Position numbers and translations under genes: made by a program. From NCBI GenBank assembly GCA_963668655.2, contig CAXXPQ010000002.1:1116001-1180000 (forward strand): a stretch of DNA of 64,000 nt, in the 5' to 3' direction. Below, piece by piece: positions 35,325 to 45,523 of the stretch. How positions within the stretch are numbered: position 1 is the first letter of the stretch; every line of letters begins with the position of its first letter. Source of the stretch: G963668655 sp963668655. Its GTDB lineage: Bacteria; Myxococcota_A; SURF-8. The notes under the pieces are model-generated. The model was not told the DNA's origin. It saw only the letters and a program-made list of their open reading frames with translations, and did not search any database.

Positions 35325-35816
35325 TCAGGCTTCCATTTTTCGAACGGCGGAACGGTCGGCGCAATCCGAAAGCAGTTTCGCCACGCTTTTTCCGATGATG
35401 GGATGCACCCAGTCCGGGGCGATCTCCGCCAGGGGTTCCAGCACGAAACGGCGCAGCGACATGCGCGGATGGGGCACTTCCAGGGCTCCGCGGGTGATGA
35501 TTTCGTTGCGGAAAAGCAACAGATCCAGATCCAGGGGCCGGGGATCGTGATGGCCCTCCCGTACCCGTCCGGCCTCCGCTTCCAGGCTCTGCATGACCTG
35601 GAGCAGTTCCACCGCCGAAAGGGACGTTTCCAGGCAGGCCGCCGCGTTCACGAACCAAAGCGAGCTGTCGGCGTCCACCGGCTCGGTTTCGTAAAAAGAG
35701 GATACGGAGGAAACGCGAATCTTTCCGCCGGCTTGCAGATCTTCGAGCGCCTTCCGGAGGTTTTCGCGACGGCGGCCCAGGTTGGCTCCCAGACTGATGG
35801 CGGCTCCCGGGTTCAT
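35325..35816 (-). CDS. folK: HPPK, 6-hydroxymethyl-7,8-dihydropterin pyrophosphokinase
   Basis: This 163-aa protein has the HPPK features: SLGANLGRRRENL near the N-terminus, FYETEPVD, NAAACLET, and the signature RPLDLDLLLF with the two Asp that bind magnesium. It transfers pyrophosphate from ATP to 6-hydroxymethyl-7,8-dihydropterin in folate synthesis. The ATG overlaps the dapL stop by 4 nt (ATGA), so it is translated together with dapL. The linkage of folate and lysine genes is probably just operon economy. Confidence 0.93.
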   Translation of the reverse strand: MNPGAAISLGANLGRRRENLRKALEDLQAGGKIRVSSVSSFYETEPVDADSSLWFVNAAACLETSLSAVELLQVMQSLEAEAGRVREGHHDPRPLDLDLLLFRNEIITRGALEVPHPRMSLRRFVLEPLAEIAPDWVHPIIGKSVAKLLSDCADRSAVRKMEA

Positions 35817-37003
35817 GACGGTTTCGCGATCTCCGCAAGGCGTCCGACGGCCTCGGCCACGCGGCTTTCCTCCTGGCAGAGCGCCAGGCGAAAGTAGCCC
35901 TCTCCGGAAGGCCCGAAGCCCACGCCCGGCGTGACCACCACCCCGGCGAGTTCCAGCGCCCGCATGGCGAATTCGGTGCTGTCCATGCCGCCCGGCGTGC
36001 GGATCCAGACGTAAAACGTGGCCCCGGCATCGAAGACCCGGAACCCGGCCTTTTGAAGCCGTTTCACGGTGGCCCGGCGGCGATCGGCGTAGATTTTGCG
36101 AATGGCGTCGCGCTCTTTCGCGGGCCGTTCGTTGGCGGCGATACCTGCGTCCTGGACGGCGGTAAATTGCCCGGAATCCAGGTTGTTCTTCACCCGCCCC
36201 AGAGCGTCTACGGCCTCCGGCGCGCCCGCCGCGAAGGCGATACGCCAGCCGGTCATGTTGAAGGTCTTGGAATGGCTGAAGAATTCGATGGCGATGTCCC
36301 GGCCGCCCGGAATTTCCAGAATGGAGAGCGGGCGTTTGCGACCGCTGTAGATCTCGAAATAGGCCGCGTCGTGGGCGATGAGCACCCCGTACCGGTTCGC
36401 CAGTTCCACGGCCTTTTCGAAGAATTCCCCACTGGCGCGCGCGCCGGTGGGATTGTTCGGGTAGTTTAGAAAGAGCAGTTTGGCGCGCTTCCAGACGGTC
36501 TTCGGGATGCGGTCCAGGTCGGGCAGGAAGCCGTTTTCTTCCTTCAGCGGCAGAAAATACGGCTCGCCGCCGCAGAAGCGCGTGGCGGTCTGGTAGACCG
36601 GATAGCCGGGGTCGGGCACCAGGGAAACGTCCCCCGGGTCGATGAAGGCCAGGGGCAGATGCCCGATGCCTTCCTTGCTGCCGATCAGTCCCAGCACCTC
36701 GCGTTCCGGATCCAGGCTAACGCCGGTGCGTTTTTTGAGATACTCCGCGCAAGAGGCGCGGAAGGCCCGGCTGCCCGCGTAGGCCGGATAGCGATGGTTT
36801 TCCGGCTTGCGGATGGCCGCGTCCATGGCCTCGACGATGGCATCGGGAGTGGGGCGGTCGGGGTCGCCCACGCCCAGATCGATGATGTCCACGCCCTTGG
36901 CCGCGACTTCGGATTTCAGTCGGTCGATACGCGCGAACAGATACGGAGGCAGTTCCCGCACGCGCCGGGCTTCACGGATGGTCGGTTTCTTTTTCGAAGG
37001 CAT
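35813..37003 (-). CDS. dapL: LL-diaminopimelate aminotransferase (DapL-like class I aminotransferase)
   Basis: This 396-aa fold-type I PLP enzyme has LGVGDPDRPTP at the N-terminal substrate site, YPNNPTGA, DAAYFEIYSG and the PLP lysine in SHSKTFNMTGWR. It closes with GEGYFRLALC. It lies between dapB and folK, 10 nt after dapB, and no dapC, dapD, dapE or ddh is seen in the window. This supports conversion of tetrahydrodipicolinate directly to LL-diaminopimelate with glutamate as amino donor. The sequence belongs to the DapL/AlaT-like branch; the exact specificity is inferred mainly from context. Confidence 0.88.
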   Translation of the reverse strand: MPSKKKPTIREARRVRELPPYLFARIDRLKSEVAAKGVDIIDLGVGDPDRPTPDAIVEAMDAAIRKPENHRYPAYAGSRAFRASCAEYLKKRTGVSLDPEREVLGLIGSKEGIGHLPLAFIDPGDVSLVPDPGYPVYQTATRFCGGEPYFLPLKEENGFLPDLDRIPKTVWKRAKLLFLNYPNNPTGARASGEFFEKAVELANRYGVLIAHDAAYFEIYSGRKRPLSILEIPGGRDIAIEFFSHSKTFNMTGWRIAFAAGAPEAVDALGRVKNNLDSGQFTAVQDAGIAANERPAKERDAIRKIYADRRRATVKRLQKAGFRVFDAGATFYVWIRTPGGMDSTEFAMRALELAGVVVTPGVGFGPSGEGYFRLALCQEESRVAEAVGRLAEIAKPS

Positions 37004-37013
37004 GCCGATTCTC

Positions 37014-37787
37014 TTATCCTTTCAGTCCGAGGACGTCGTTCATGTCATAACGGCCCGGTTTCACGCCGGAAATCCATTGGGCGGCCCTTAGTGCGCCCGC
37101 GGCCAGGGCCTCCCGGCCGCCCAGGCGGTGGGTCAGTTCCAGCCGCTCGCCCGCACCGAAGAAATAGACGGTGTGTTCGCCCGGCACTTCACCGCCGCGC
37201 ACGGCGTGCAGGCCGATTTCCTTGGCGGGACGTTCGCCCACCGCTCCGCCGCGCCCGTCCCGGCGCGTGTCGATGGAAAGCGTTTCGGAAACGATATCGG
37301 CCAGTTTGGCCGCCGTTCCGCTGGGAGCGTCTTTTTTGTGCCGGTGGTGGACCTCCACGATTTCCGGGTCCGACTGCGGCCCCATGACCTCCGCCGCCAG
37401 TTTCGTCAATTGAAACAGCAAGTTGACGCCGGTGGAGAAATTCGGAGCCCAGATGACCGGAACGTTTTGAGCCAGGCGGTCCATCTTCTTAAAAGCTTCC
37501 TCGTCCAGCCCCGTGGTTCCGGAAACGAGCGGCAATGGGTTTTCCAGAAGAAAATCCAAAAGTTTCGCCGTTCCCTCGGGCAGAGAGAAATCCACCACGG
37601 CGTCGATGTTTCCCGTGTCCGCAATGGCGGAAAACGTCACGCCCGAGTCCCCGGCCTCACGGCCCAGTTCGGGATGATCGGCCCGTTCCCAGAGGGCGGC
37701 GAGTTGCAGATCCTCCGATGCGCCGATCAGGCGGATGAGCGTGCGGCCCATACGCCCGGCGGCTCCCGCAATGGCGATGCGCATCAT
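37014..37787 (-). CDS. dapB: 4-hydroxy-tetrahydrodipicolinate reductase
   Basis: This 257-aa protein has the Rossmann motif GAAGRMGRTL at residues 8-17, and VSGTTGLD, PNFSTGVN and the family signature VEVHHRHKKDAPSGTA with the catalytic His and Lys. It reduces the dapA product with NAD(P)H. A strong GGAGGT site precedes tandem ATG codons at 37787. It lies 10 nt after dapA, in the same transcript. Confidence 0.95.
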   Translation of the reverse strand: MMRIAIAGAAGRMGRTLIRLIGASEDLQLAALWERADHPELGREAGDSGVTFSAIADTGNIDAVVDFSLPEGTAKLLDFLLENPLPLVSGTTGLDEEAFKKMDRLAQNVPVIWAPNFSTGVNLLFQLTKLAAEVMGPQSDPEIVEVHHRHKKDAPSGTAAKLADIVSETLSIDTRRDGRGGAVGERPAKEIGLHAVRGGEVPGEHTVYFFGAGERLELTHRLGGREALAAGALRAAQWISGVKPGRYDMNDVLGLKG

Positions 37788-37797
37788 GCGACCTCCT

Positions 37798-38679
37798 TCA
37801 GGCGGGGCTGATTTCGGTGATAAAGGCGGCCAACCGGTCGAAATCCTCGCCTTCCATGGGAAGTAAAGGCAGCCGAAGCTCGTTTTTGCAGAGCCCCAAC
37901 GCGGCGGCGGCGGCCTTGGCCGGAATGGGATTGGTGCAGCCGAACATGGCGTGGATCAGCGGCATGAGCGCCAGCATGCCGTCCCGGGCCTCTTCAAGCC
38001 TTCCGGCCCGCCAGTGGTCGTAGACCGCCACGAAGGCCTTCGGCGCGATGTTGGCGCTGGTGCTGATGAGTCCCTGGCCGCCGATGGCCAGAAAGGCCAG
38101 AAGCAGGGCGTCCTCTCCGGACAGAAGCGACCAGTCCGCCGGGGTTTCCCGACGGATGTCCATGGCCTGTTCCAGCTTTCCGCTGGCCTCTTTCAGGCCG
38201 ATGTAGTTCGGAATCTCGCGCAGTTGCGAAAGCACCCCGGCCCCGGCGTCGATGGCCGTACGGCTGGGGACGTTGTAGGCCAATAGCGGCAGGTTGACCG
38301 CCGTGGACACGGTCCGGAAATGCGCCAGCATGCCCGCCGGGGTGGGCTTGTTGTAGTAGGGAACCACCACCATGGCGGCGTCCGCGCCCAGTTCCTTGGC
38401 CTGATGGACGAGATCGATGGTGGTTTTGGTGTTGTTGGTTCCGGCTCCCACGATCACCGGAACGCGCCCGGCGTTTTCCTCCAGAACGAGGCGAATCACC
38501 ACGGCCCGTTCCTCGAAATCCAGCGTGGCGGCTTCTCCCGTGGACCCCAGGGGAACCAGCCCGTGAACGCCCGCGTCCAGTTGGCGGCGGGTGTGCGCCC
38601 TGAGGGCGTCCTCGTCCACTTTTCCGTTCGAGAAGGGGGTAATCAGGGCCGTCAACACGCCATGGATCTTCAATGCCAT
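37798..38679 (-). CDS. dapA: 4-hydroxy-tetrahydrodipicolinate synthase
   Basis: This 293-aa TIM-barrel protein has the Schiff-base Lys163 in GLKEASGK and the triad residues Thr47 (GSTGEA), Tyr109 and Tyr135 (YNVPSRT), each two positions after their E. coli counterparts. It condenses pyruvate with aspartate semialdehyde, the first step to lysine and diaminopimelate. It is the first gene of the run, with a terminator-like hairpin just upstream at 38706-38733 separating it from the Fn3 lipoprotein gene. Confidence 0.95.
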   Translation of the reverse strand: MALKIHGVLTALITPFSNGKVDEDALRAHTRRQLDAGVHGLVPLGSTGEAATLDFEERAVVIRLVLEENAGRVPVIVGAGTNNTKTTIDLVHQAKELGADAAMVVVPYYNKPTPAGMLAHFRTVSTAVNLPLLAYNVPSRTAIDAGAGVLSQLREIPNYIGLKEASGKLEQAMDIRRETPADWSLLSGEDALLLAFLAIGGQGLISTSANIAPKAFVAVYDHWRAGRLEEARDGMLALMPLIHAMFGCTNPIPAKAAAAALGLCKNELRLPLLPMEGEDFDRLAAFITEISPA

Positions 38680-38705
38680 TCCATTCTCCTTGTTCGGCTC
38701 AGCGT

Positions 38706-38733
38706 AAAAAAAGGAAAGCCCGACGGGCTTTCC
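38706..38733 (-). terminator. Intrinsic terminator after the Fn3 lipoprotein gene
   Basis: On the minus strand a perfect 9-bp GGAAAGCCC/GGGCTTTCC stem with a 3-nt loop is followed by seven U. It is 22 nt after the stop at 38756 and is a textbook rho-independent terminator. Confidence 0.88.
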
Positions 38734-38755
38734 GGGAGACGATGTTCGACGATCC

Positions 38756-40177
38756 TCAGGGAAGCGGCAGGCCCTCTACGGGTTTCGGTCCGCCTTCCGA
38801 CGGAGGCGGCAGGGCGGGGGCCTTTGGCGGTGCGGGAGCCGCGGGCTTGGCCTCGTCCGGAGGAGTCTTTTTCTCTTCCGCTTTTTCCGCCGGTTGCTCC
38901 GCCGGTTGCCCGGCGACGGGCAGGGCCACGGCCGCCGGGGCTCCCTCGGCGTTTTCCGTGGGAAGCGGGGCGGGTTCCACCGGTTCCGGCGGCGGGAAAT
39001 CCACCACCATGGCCGCGCTCTGGGCCTGGTTTCCGCCGCGATCCTTCACCGTGACCCGGTAGGCGTACTCGGCCTTTTCGGTCACCTTGCGGTCCGTGAA
39101 CTCGTCCACGGTGACGATGCCGGAGATGTCCGCGAAGGCCGTGTCGGGATCGGACGCCTTTTTGCGCTCCACCCGATATCCCAAAAGCGCGGGATCCTGC
39201 ACGGGCGACCAGCGGATGCGAACGCCTTTCTCCAGAGCCTTCACCCACAATACATCCGGGGCCTGGGGAGGGGTCTTGTCCTCCACCACCAGGGCGATTT
39301 CCTCCGTGAACGGCCCTTCCATCACCACGCCGTTTTCCTCCCGCACCTCCCGGGCGCGGTAACGGATTTCCAGGCCCAGCGAAACCTTGTTGTCCCGGAA
39401 TTCGCCGCCGAGGGCGGGCTCCGCGTTGATGGGCTTGGGATCGTAGGGGCCTTCCTTGCCCTCGGCGCGGTAAAGATTCAGCTTCGGTCCCGAGGACGCG
39501 GGGGCGGCTTCCGGATTCGCCTCCTCGGCCTTTTCCTCGGCGGCGGGAGCGGCCGACTGTCCCGGAAGAGCGGCGGTCACCGGCTGGCCCTGCGCTTCCG
39601 CCAGGGCGTTGGCCGCCGATTGCACGTTCCGCTGTTTGACGTCCGGGGTGTTCCAGAAGATCACCGCCACGCCGTTTTCCGAACGGGCGCCGAAGCCTTC
39701 CGGAGCTTTTTCGGGGAAATCCGCCACGAACGGCCCCAGGGTGTTGTCCGGCCCCAGGGTCTTTTTGGCGTTATAGGCGAACAGGTGATACTCGTAATGC
39801 TTTCCGGCCTCGATGTAGTTGTCCTGGAAGCTCTGAATCTCCGCTTCCTTCCCGGCTTCGAGCACCAGATCGGCCATCATCAGTACCTGGGCCTGTTCCG
39901 GATTCGCGCCTTCCGCCCAATCCTTGCGGTAAACGCGGAATCCGGCCACCACGGCGTCCTCGAGTTCGGCCGGAGCCGCCTTGAAACGCAGGGTGATCTT
40001 GCCGCCCTGGCCGCGGGCGCTCAGGCCGTCCAGGCGCGGAACGGGTTTGACTTCCGCCGCCGGAGGCTCGGGGTCCGCCTTGACGCCGCAGCCGGAAAGG
40101 GGAATGAACGAAGCCAGGGCCATGAAAAGGGCCGCCGCGAGAGCGGATCGGACGGAACTTCTTCGGATAACGCTCAT
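38756..40177 (-). CDS. Fibronectin-type-III lipoprotein
   Basis: The protein is 473 aa from the ATG at 40177, with AAAGGAAAG upstream. The signal peptide ends in lipobox LSGC. Two or three Fn3-like domains follow: the first at about residues 35-150 (ITLRFKAAP, VAGFRVYRKDW, YEYHLFAYN), another at about 160-330 interrupted by an Ala/Glu/Pro insert, and a third at about 335-430 (VRIRWSPVQD, LLGYRVERK, YAYRVTVKDRGGN). The C-terminal 45 residues are Pro/Ala/Glu-rich. It is probably a periplasmic or surface scaffold lipoprotein. Unlike others in this window it has no DGD linker. It has a probable promoter (40222-40251) and a clear terminator, so it is monocistronic. Confidence 0.82.
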   Translation of the reverse strand: MSVIRRSSVRSALAAALFMALASFIPLSGCGVKADPEPPAAEVKPVPRLDGLSARGQGGKITLRFKAAPAELEDAVVAGFRVYRKDWAEGANPEQAQVLMMADLVLEAGKEAEIQSFQDNYIEAGKHYEYHLFAYNAKKTLGPDNTLGPFVADFPEKAPEGFGARSENGVAVIFWNTPDVKQRNVQSAANALAEAQGQPVTAALPGQSAAPAAEEKAEEANPEAAPASSGPKLNLYRAEGKEGPYDPKPINAEPALGGEFRDNKVSLGLEIRYRAREVREENGVVMEGPFTEEIALVVEDKTPPQAPDVLWVKALEKGVRIRWSPVQDPALLGYRVERKKASDPDTAFADISGIVTVDEFTDRKVTEKAEYAYRVTVKDRGGNQAQSAAMVVDFPPPEPVEPAPLPTENAEGAPAAVALPVAGQPAEQPAEKAEEKKTPPDEAKPAAPAPPKAPALPPPSEGGPKPVEGLPLP

Positions 40178-40221
40178 GGTTCTTTCCTTTTCGTGATTGC
40201 ATTCCGGAGCCACGCGCAAAC

Positions 40222-40251
40222 AACCTACCTTATACCCGGCCCGTTCGTCAA
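40222..40251 (-). promoter_or_regulatory. Possible sigma-70 promoter of the Fn3 lipoprotein
   Basis: On the minus strand, TTGACG and TAGGTT are spaced 18 nt apart, 44 nt upstream of the ATG. The -35 box is good and the -10 box weak. Confidence 0.4.
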
Positions 40252-40394
40252 GTTCCGGAAACGTCCGAGACGCTTTCGTCCGGTTTCCCGGGCTCCGAAA
40301 CGAAGACAGGGGCCGAAGCCCCTGAAAAATATTTCGGCGTGTCATGGTCTTCGATGCATTCTTAATCGATGGCTTTGTGTTGTCTTTAAATAGA

Positions 40395-41276
40395 TTATAC
40401 AATTTCAGGTAGACGAATAGCTACATTTGAGGTCAGCTCGTGTGCATAACCCTCCCGATCTTTCATCACAAGTCTGAAACGAGGAATTTCGTCAACAACG
40501 TAGCCAGAGTTTTCGATCCCATCAAGCACAAGTTCAATGTTGTCTATTACCCATTTCTGAAGGCGATTAATATTGCTTGCACTTTGGTTTACTTTCATCA
40601 TCACTTCAGTGCTGATTCCTGTAGTGGCAATACCCATTCCAGGAGGTATGTAAACTTTTCCTTGTCCTAAATCTACAGGAGACGAAATACCAGCTTTCCA
40701 GAGTTCCATTCTATCTTCATCTGAAATCGAGTCTATTGAACTCAACACATAGTTCAAACGGAATTGCTCTATTGAATCGGGCCAGTTTTCATGAATAATT
40801 TCAATAGATTTCCTCAACGCCCAGTCGCCATGCTTCATGATGGCAATGACATAGAAGTTGCTATTTGTCACCCGTACAAATAATAACTCCTTAGACCGAG
40901 CCACGTAACCATCTTTATCTCTTGAAAGATTTAAATGCAGATGATGTATGTCCCAATTATTCAACATAAGGTCGTTGAACCCAGGATTTTTATCTATTGA
41001 TCTACTGAGAAAACATGTCAGGTTTCTTCCTCTTTCGGCCATTGAAGCTATTGTGTTCACAACTGGACGAAACTCTTCTGGGCAATTGAAATTTTTTGGG
41101 AACAATACTTTCCGAGGATAGGGAAGTATTCGACGCTTTATCTGGTTGAAATATAACTTTGCTACCTCAATCGGATCATCCATACTTTCAATGTCACAAC
41201 CAACTCTCGACAATTGCCAAGAGAGAAACTCTGCCCAGTCTTGAAGGAAATCGATTTGAATAACATCCGGTTTCAT
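40395..41276 (-). CDS. AT-rich orphan gene of unknown function
   Basis: The 293-aa protein is encoded by DNA visibly richer in A and T than everything around it, with many ATT, AAT and TTT codons, so it is probably acquired by transfer. It has no signal peptide or membrane helix. A central region contains NNWDIHHLHLN, then an Arg, then ELLFVRVT, FYVIAIMKHGDW. This order of a His-rich motif before two hydrophobic strands and a second His looks like a small catalytic or metal-binding core, but I cannot assign a family. The N-terminal part (to about 100) is helical and the C-terminal 90 residues may be a separate domain. It starts with ATG at 41276. Orphan AT-rich genes of this kind are often defence or toxin genes; that is a guess. 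Confidence 0.7.
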   Translation of the reverse strand: MKPDVIQIDFLQDWAEFLSWQLSRVGCDIESMDDPIEVAKLYFNQIKRRILPYPRKVLFPKNFNCPEEFRPVVNTIASMAERGRNLTCFLSRSIDKNPGFNDLMLNNWDIHHLHLNLSRDKDGYVARSKELLFVRVTNSNFYVIAIMKHGDWALRKSIEIIHENWPDSIEQFRLNYVLSSIDSISDEDRMELWKAGISSPVDLGQGKVYIPPGMGIATTGISTEVMMKVNQSASNINRLQKWVIDNIELVLDGIENSGYVVDEIPRFRLVMKDREGYAHELTSNVAIRLPEIV

Positions 41277-41390
41277 CTTTTTTTCCAGATGAAGGAAAAT
41301 TACACAGCCTTACTTCGTTTCGCCAAACAAGACCGCCCCACCCATTGATTCATGTAACATTCAAAGGCCCGGCGTTAAAAACACGTCGGT

Positions 41391-41406
41391 CCGCCGTTTT
41401 CGGCGG
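41391..41406 (-). terminator. Short hairpin after the M3 peptidase gene
   Basis: CCGCCG and CGGCGG enclose TTTT, 4 nt past the stop at 41410 on the minus strand. The stem is only 6-7 bp and has no nearby U-run. Confidence 0.35.
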
Positions 41407-41409
41407 GCG

Positions 41410-43380
<1,971 letters not shown>

Positions 43381-43691
43381 GGTTTCCTCCTTGCCGAAAA
43401 AGCGCGGGCCGGAGCCTGCGCCGGAAAAACGATCGAATGTTCGGGAGTGGAATCCTCCATCCGCCTCCAATCTGTACACCGAAGTTCGCCCCGGCGTCAA
43501 TGGATTTGCCGAGAAATCCCGGTAAACGGCCATCTTTACTTCCCGGCGGTCCGAATGGAGCTGCCGACGCGCGGATTTCCTTCCGGAATTCGGCGTTTCG
43601 CCGCTCTGCCCGCCCCAATTGACGCCGCCTTGCGCTTCTGCTATGATGATAAATCCAGGACGATGGGCCGTCGAGAGAGAATAGGGAGAAA
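43381..43691. other. Divergent intergenic region, 311 nt
   Basis: The stretch separates the M3 peptidase gene (minus) from pilB (plus). A good sigma-70 promoter for pilB lies at 43619-43647. No minus-strand promoter was clear. I see no gene or repeat otherwise. Confidence 0.5.
43619..43647 (+). promoter_or_regulatory. Sigma-70 promoter of the pilB operon
   Basis: TTGACG and TATGAT are spaced 17 nt apart, 44 nt before the ATG at 43692. The transcript would cover pilB, the AAA ATPase gene and the propeller protein gene. Confidence 0.7.
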
Positions 43692-45494
43692 ATGGTTCAG
43701 CGAAAACCGTTTACCGTGAAGTCCGTGTGCCAGCTTCTCATCGGTTATGGATACATCGACGAGAAGACGGCCAAGGATGTTCTGGCCCAGGCCGCGCCCG
43801 CCCAGATGCGCATCGAACGGGAACGGGTCAACGACCTGCACTACCCGGGAAGCCGCAAATACGAGGTGCTGCCTCCCGAACTGATCGAGTCCATGCGCAT
43901 TCCCCTGGCCCACGATCCGGACCAGCACATCACCGAGGATCTGATTTACGAGATCATGGCCCGGGCGGAGGGGCTGCGCTACGTCAAGATCGATCCGCTG
44001 AAGCTGGACGCCAAGGTGGTCACCGGCTTCTTTTCCCGGCCGTTCGCAAGGCGCAACACCGCCATTCCCATCGAGCGCAAGAAAAACGATCTGTACGTGG
44101 CGGTGGCCAATCCCTATAACCTGGAGCTGTTCGAGAATCTCCAGCGCATCACCGGGCGGAACATCATTCCCGTGCTCTCGGCCAAAGCCGACATTCTGCG
44201 CGTGATTACGGAGATCTACGGCTTCCGCAAATCCGTCAGCGAGGCCGAGGCCAGCATCGACAGCTCCTTCGACCTGGGCAACCTGGAGCAGTTCTTCAAA
44301 ATCCAGCAGGTGGAGCAGATCGAGGAGAACGACCAGCACATCGTCAACGCGGTGGACTACCTGCTGCACTACGCCTTCGAACAGCGCGCCAGCGACATTC
44401 ACATCGAGCCCAAGCGCGAGTACAGCCAGATCCGGCTGCGCATCGACGGCGTGCTGCACGACATCTACACCATCCCGAAGAAGATCCATCCGCCCGTGGT
44501 CAGCCGCATCAAGGCCATGAGCCGCCTGGACATCGCCGAGCGGCGTCGCCCCCAGGACGGTCGCATGAAGATGGGCCTGGCCGACCGGGAAGTGGAGATC
44601 CGCGTCTCCATGGTGCCCATCGCCTTCGGGGAAAAGGCGGTCATGCGCATCTTCGACAGCGCCAAGCTCATCAAGGACATGGACCAGCTGGGCTTCGAGG
44701 ACGAGGAACTGGAGCACTTCCGCAAACTGGTCGCCAATCCCACAGGCATGGTGCTGGTCACCGGTCCCACCGGTTCGGGAAAGACCACCACCCTGTATTC
44801 CACCCTGCGCATGCTGGCCGGTCCCCACGTGAACATCACCACCATCGAAGATCCCATCGAGATGGTGCTGGAGGAGTTCAACCAGATCGCGGTTCAGCGC
44901 AAGATCAATCTGAACTTCGCCGCCGCGCTCAAATACATCCTGCGCCAGGATCCGGACATCGTGATGGTGGGAGAGATCCGGGATCCGGAAACGGCGGCCA
45001 ACGCGGTTCAGGCGGCTCTGACCGGCCACCAGGTGTTCAGCACGCTGCACACCAACGACTCCGTGGGCGCCATCGCCCGGCTGCACGAACTGGGCGTCAA
45101 ATCCTACCTGATCTCCTCGGTGCTCAACGCGGTGCTGGCCCAGCGGCTCGTGCGCTCCATCTGCCCGCACTGCAAGCAGGAAACCGTGCTGGAGGCGGAG
45201 GAGTTGAAGCAACTGGATTTGAAACTGGAAGATGACGCGCCGAAGTTGAAGACCTGGTACGGCGAGGGCTGTGTGACCTGCCGATACACCGGACTGATCG
45301 GCCGCGTGGGTTTGATGGAACTTTTGGAGATCACCGATAAAATTCGCCGACTCATCAAAACCGAGGCCGACGGCCGGGAACTGTTGAAGATCGCCCGCCA
45401 GGACGGCATGATTACGCTGGCGGAAGCCGGGATCCGCAAACTGGCCCAGGGCCAGACCTGCTTCAACGAACTCATCCGCGTTCTGGCGATCTGA
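43692..45494 (+). CDS. pilB: PilB/GspE-type secretion ATPase
   Basis: This 600-aa hexameric traffic ATPase has an N-terminal MshEN-like domain (about 1-180), then a linker and the ATPase core: GPTGSGKTTTLYSTL (Walker A, about 358), an Asp box (TIEDPIE), RQDPDIVMVGEIRD (Walker B, about 420) and a His box (HQVFSTLHTNDS). A zinc-binding CPHC...CVTC tetracysteine lies at about 491-530, which is characteristic of PilB and GspE but absent from PilT. It powers assembly of type IV pili or a type II secretion pseudopilus on the cytoplasmic side of the inner membrane. No other pilus genes are nearby. Confidence 0.92.
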   Translation: MVQRKPFTVKSVCQLLIGYGYIDEKTAKDVLAQAAPAQMRIERERVNDLHYPGSRKYEVLPPELIESMRIPLAHDPDQHITEDLIYEIMARAEGLRYVKIDPLKLDAKVVTGFFSRPFARRNTAIPIERKKNDLYVAVANPYNLELFENLQRITGRNIIPVLSAKADILRVITEIYGFRKSVSEAEASIDSSFDLGNLEQFFKIQQVEQIEENDQHIVNAVDYLLHYAFEQRASDIHIEPKREYSQIRLRIDGVLHDIYTIPKKIHPPVVSRIKAMSRLDIAERRRPQDGRMKMGLADREVEIRVSMVPIAFGEKAVMRIFDSAKLIKDMDQLGFEDEELEHFRKLVANPTGMVLVTGPTGSGKTTTLYSTLRMLAGPHVNITTIEDPIEMVLEEFNQIAVQRKINLNFAAALKYILRQDPDIVMVGEIRDPETAANAVQAALTGHQVFSTLHTNDSVGAIARLHELGVKSYLISSVLNAVLAQRLVRSICPHCKQETVLEAEELKQLDLKLEDDAPKLKTWYGEGCVTCRYTGLIGRVGLMELLEITDKIRRLIKTEADGRELLKIARQDGMITLAEAGIRKLAQGQTCFNELIRVLAI

Positions 45495-45523
45495 GCGGCT
45501 GACGGAAACGAACGGAAAAACCG

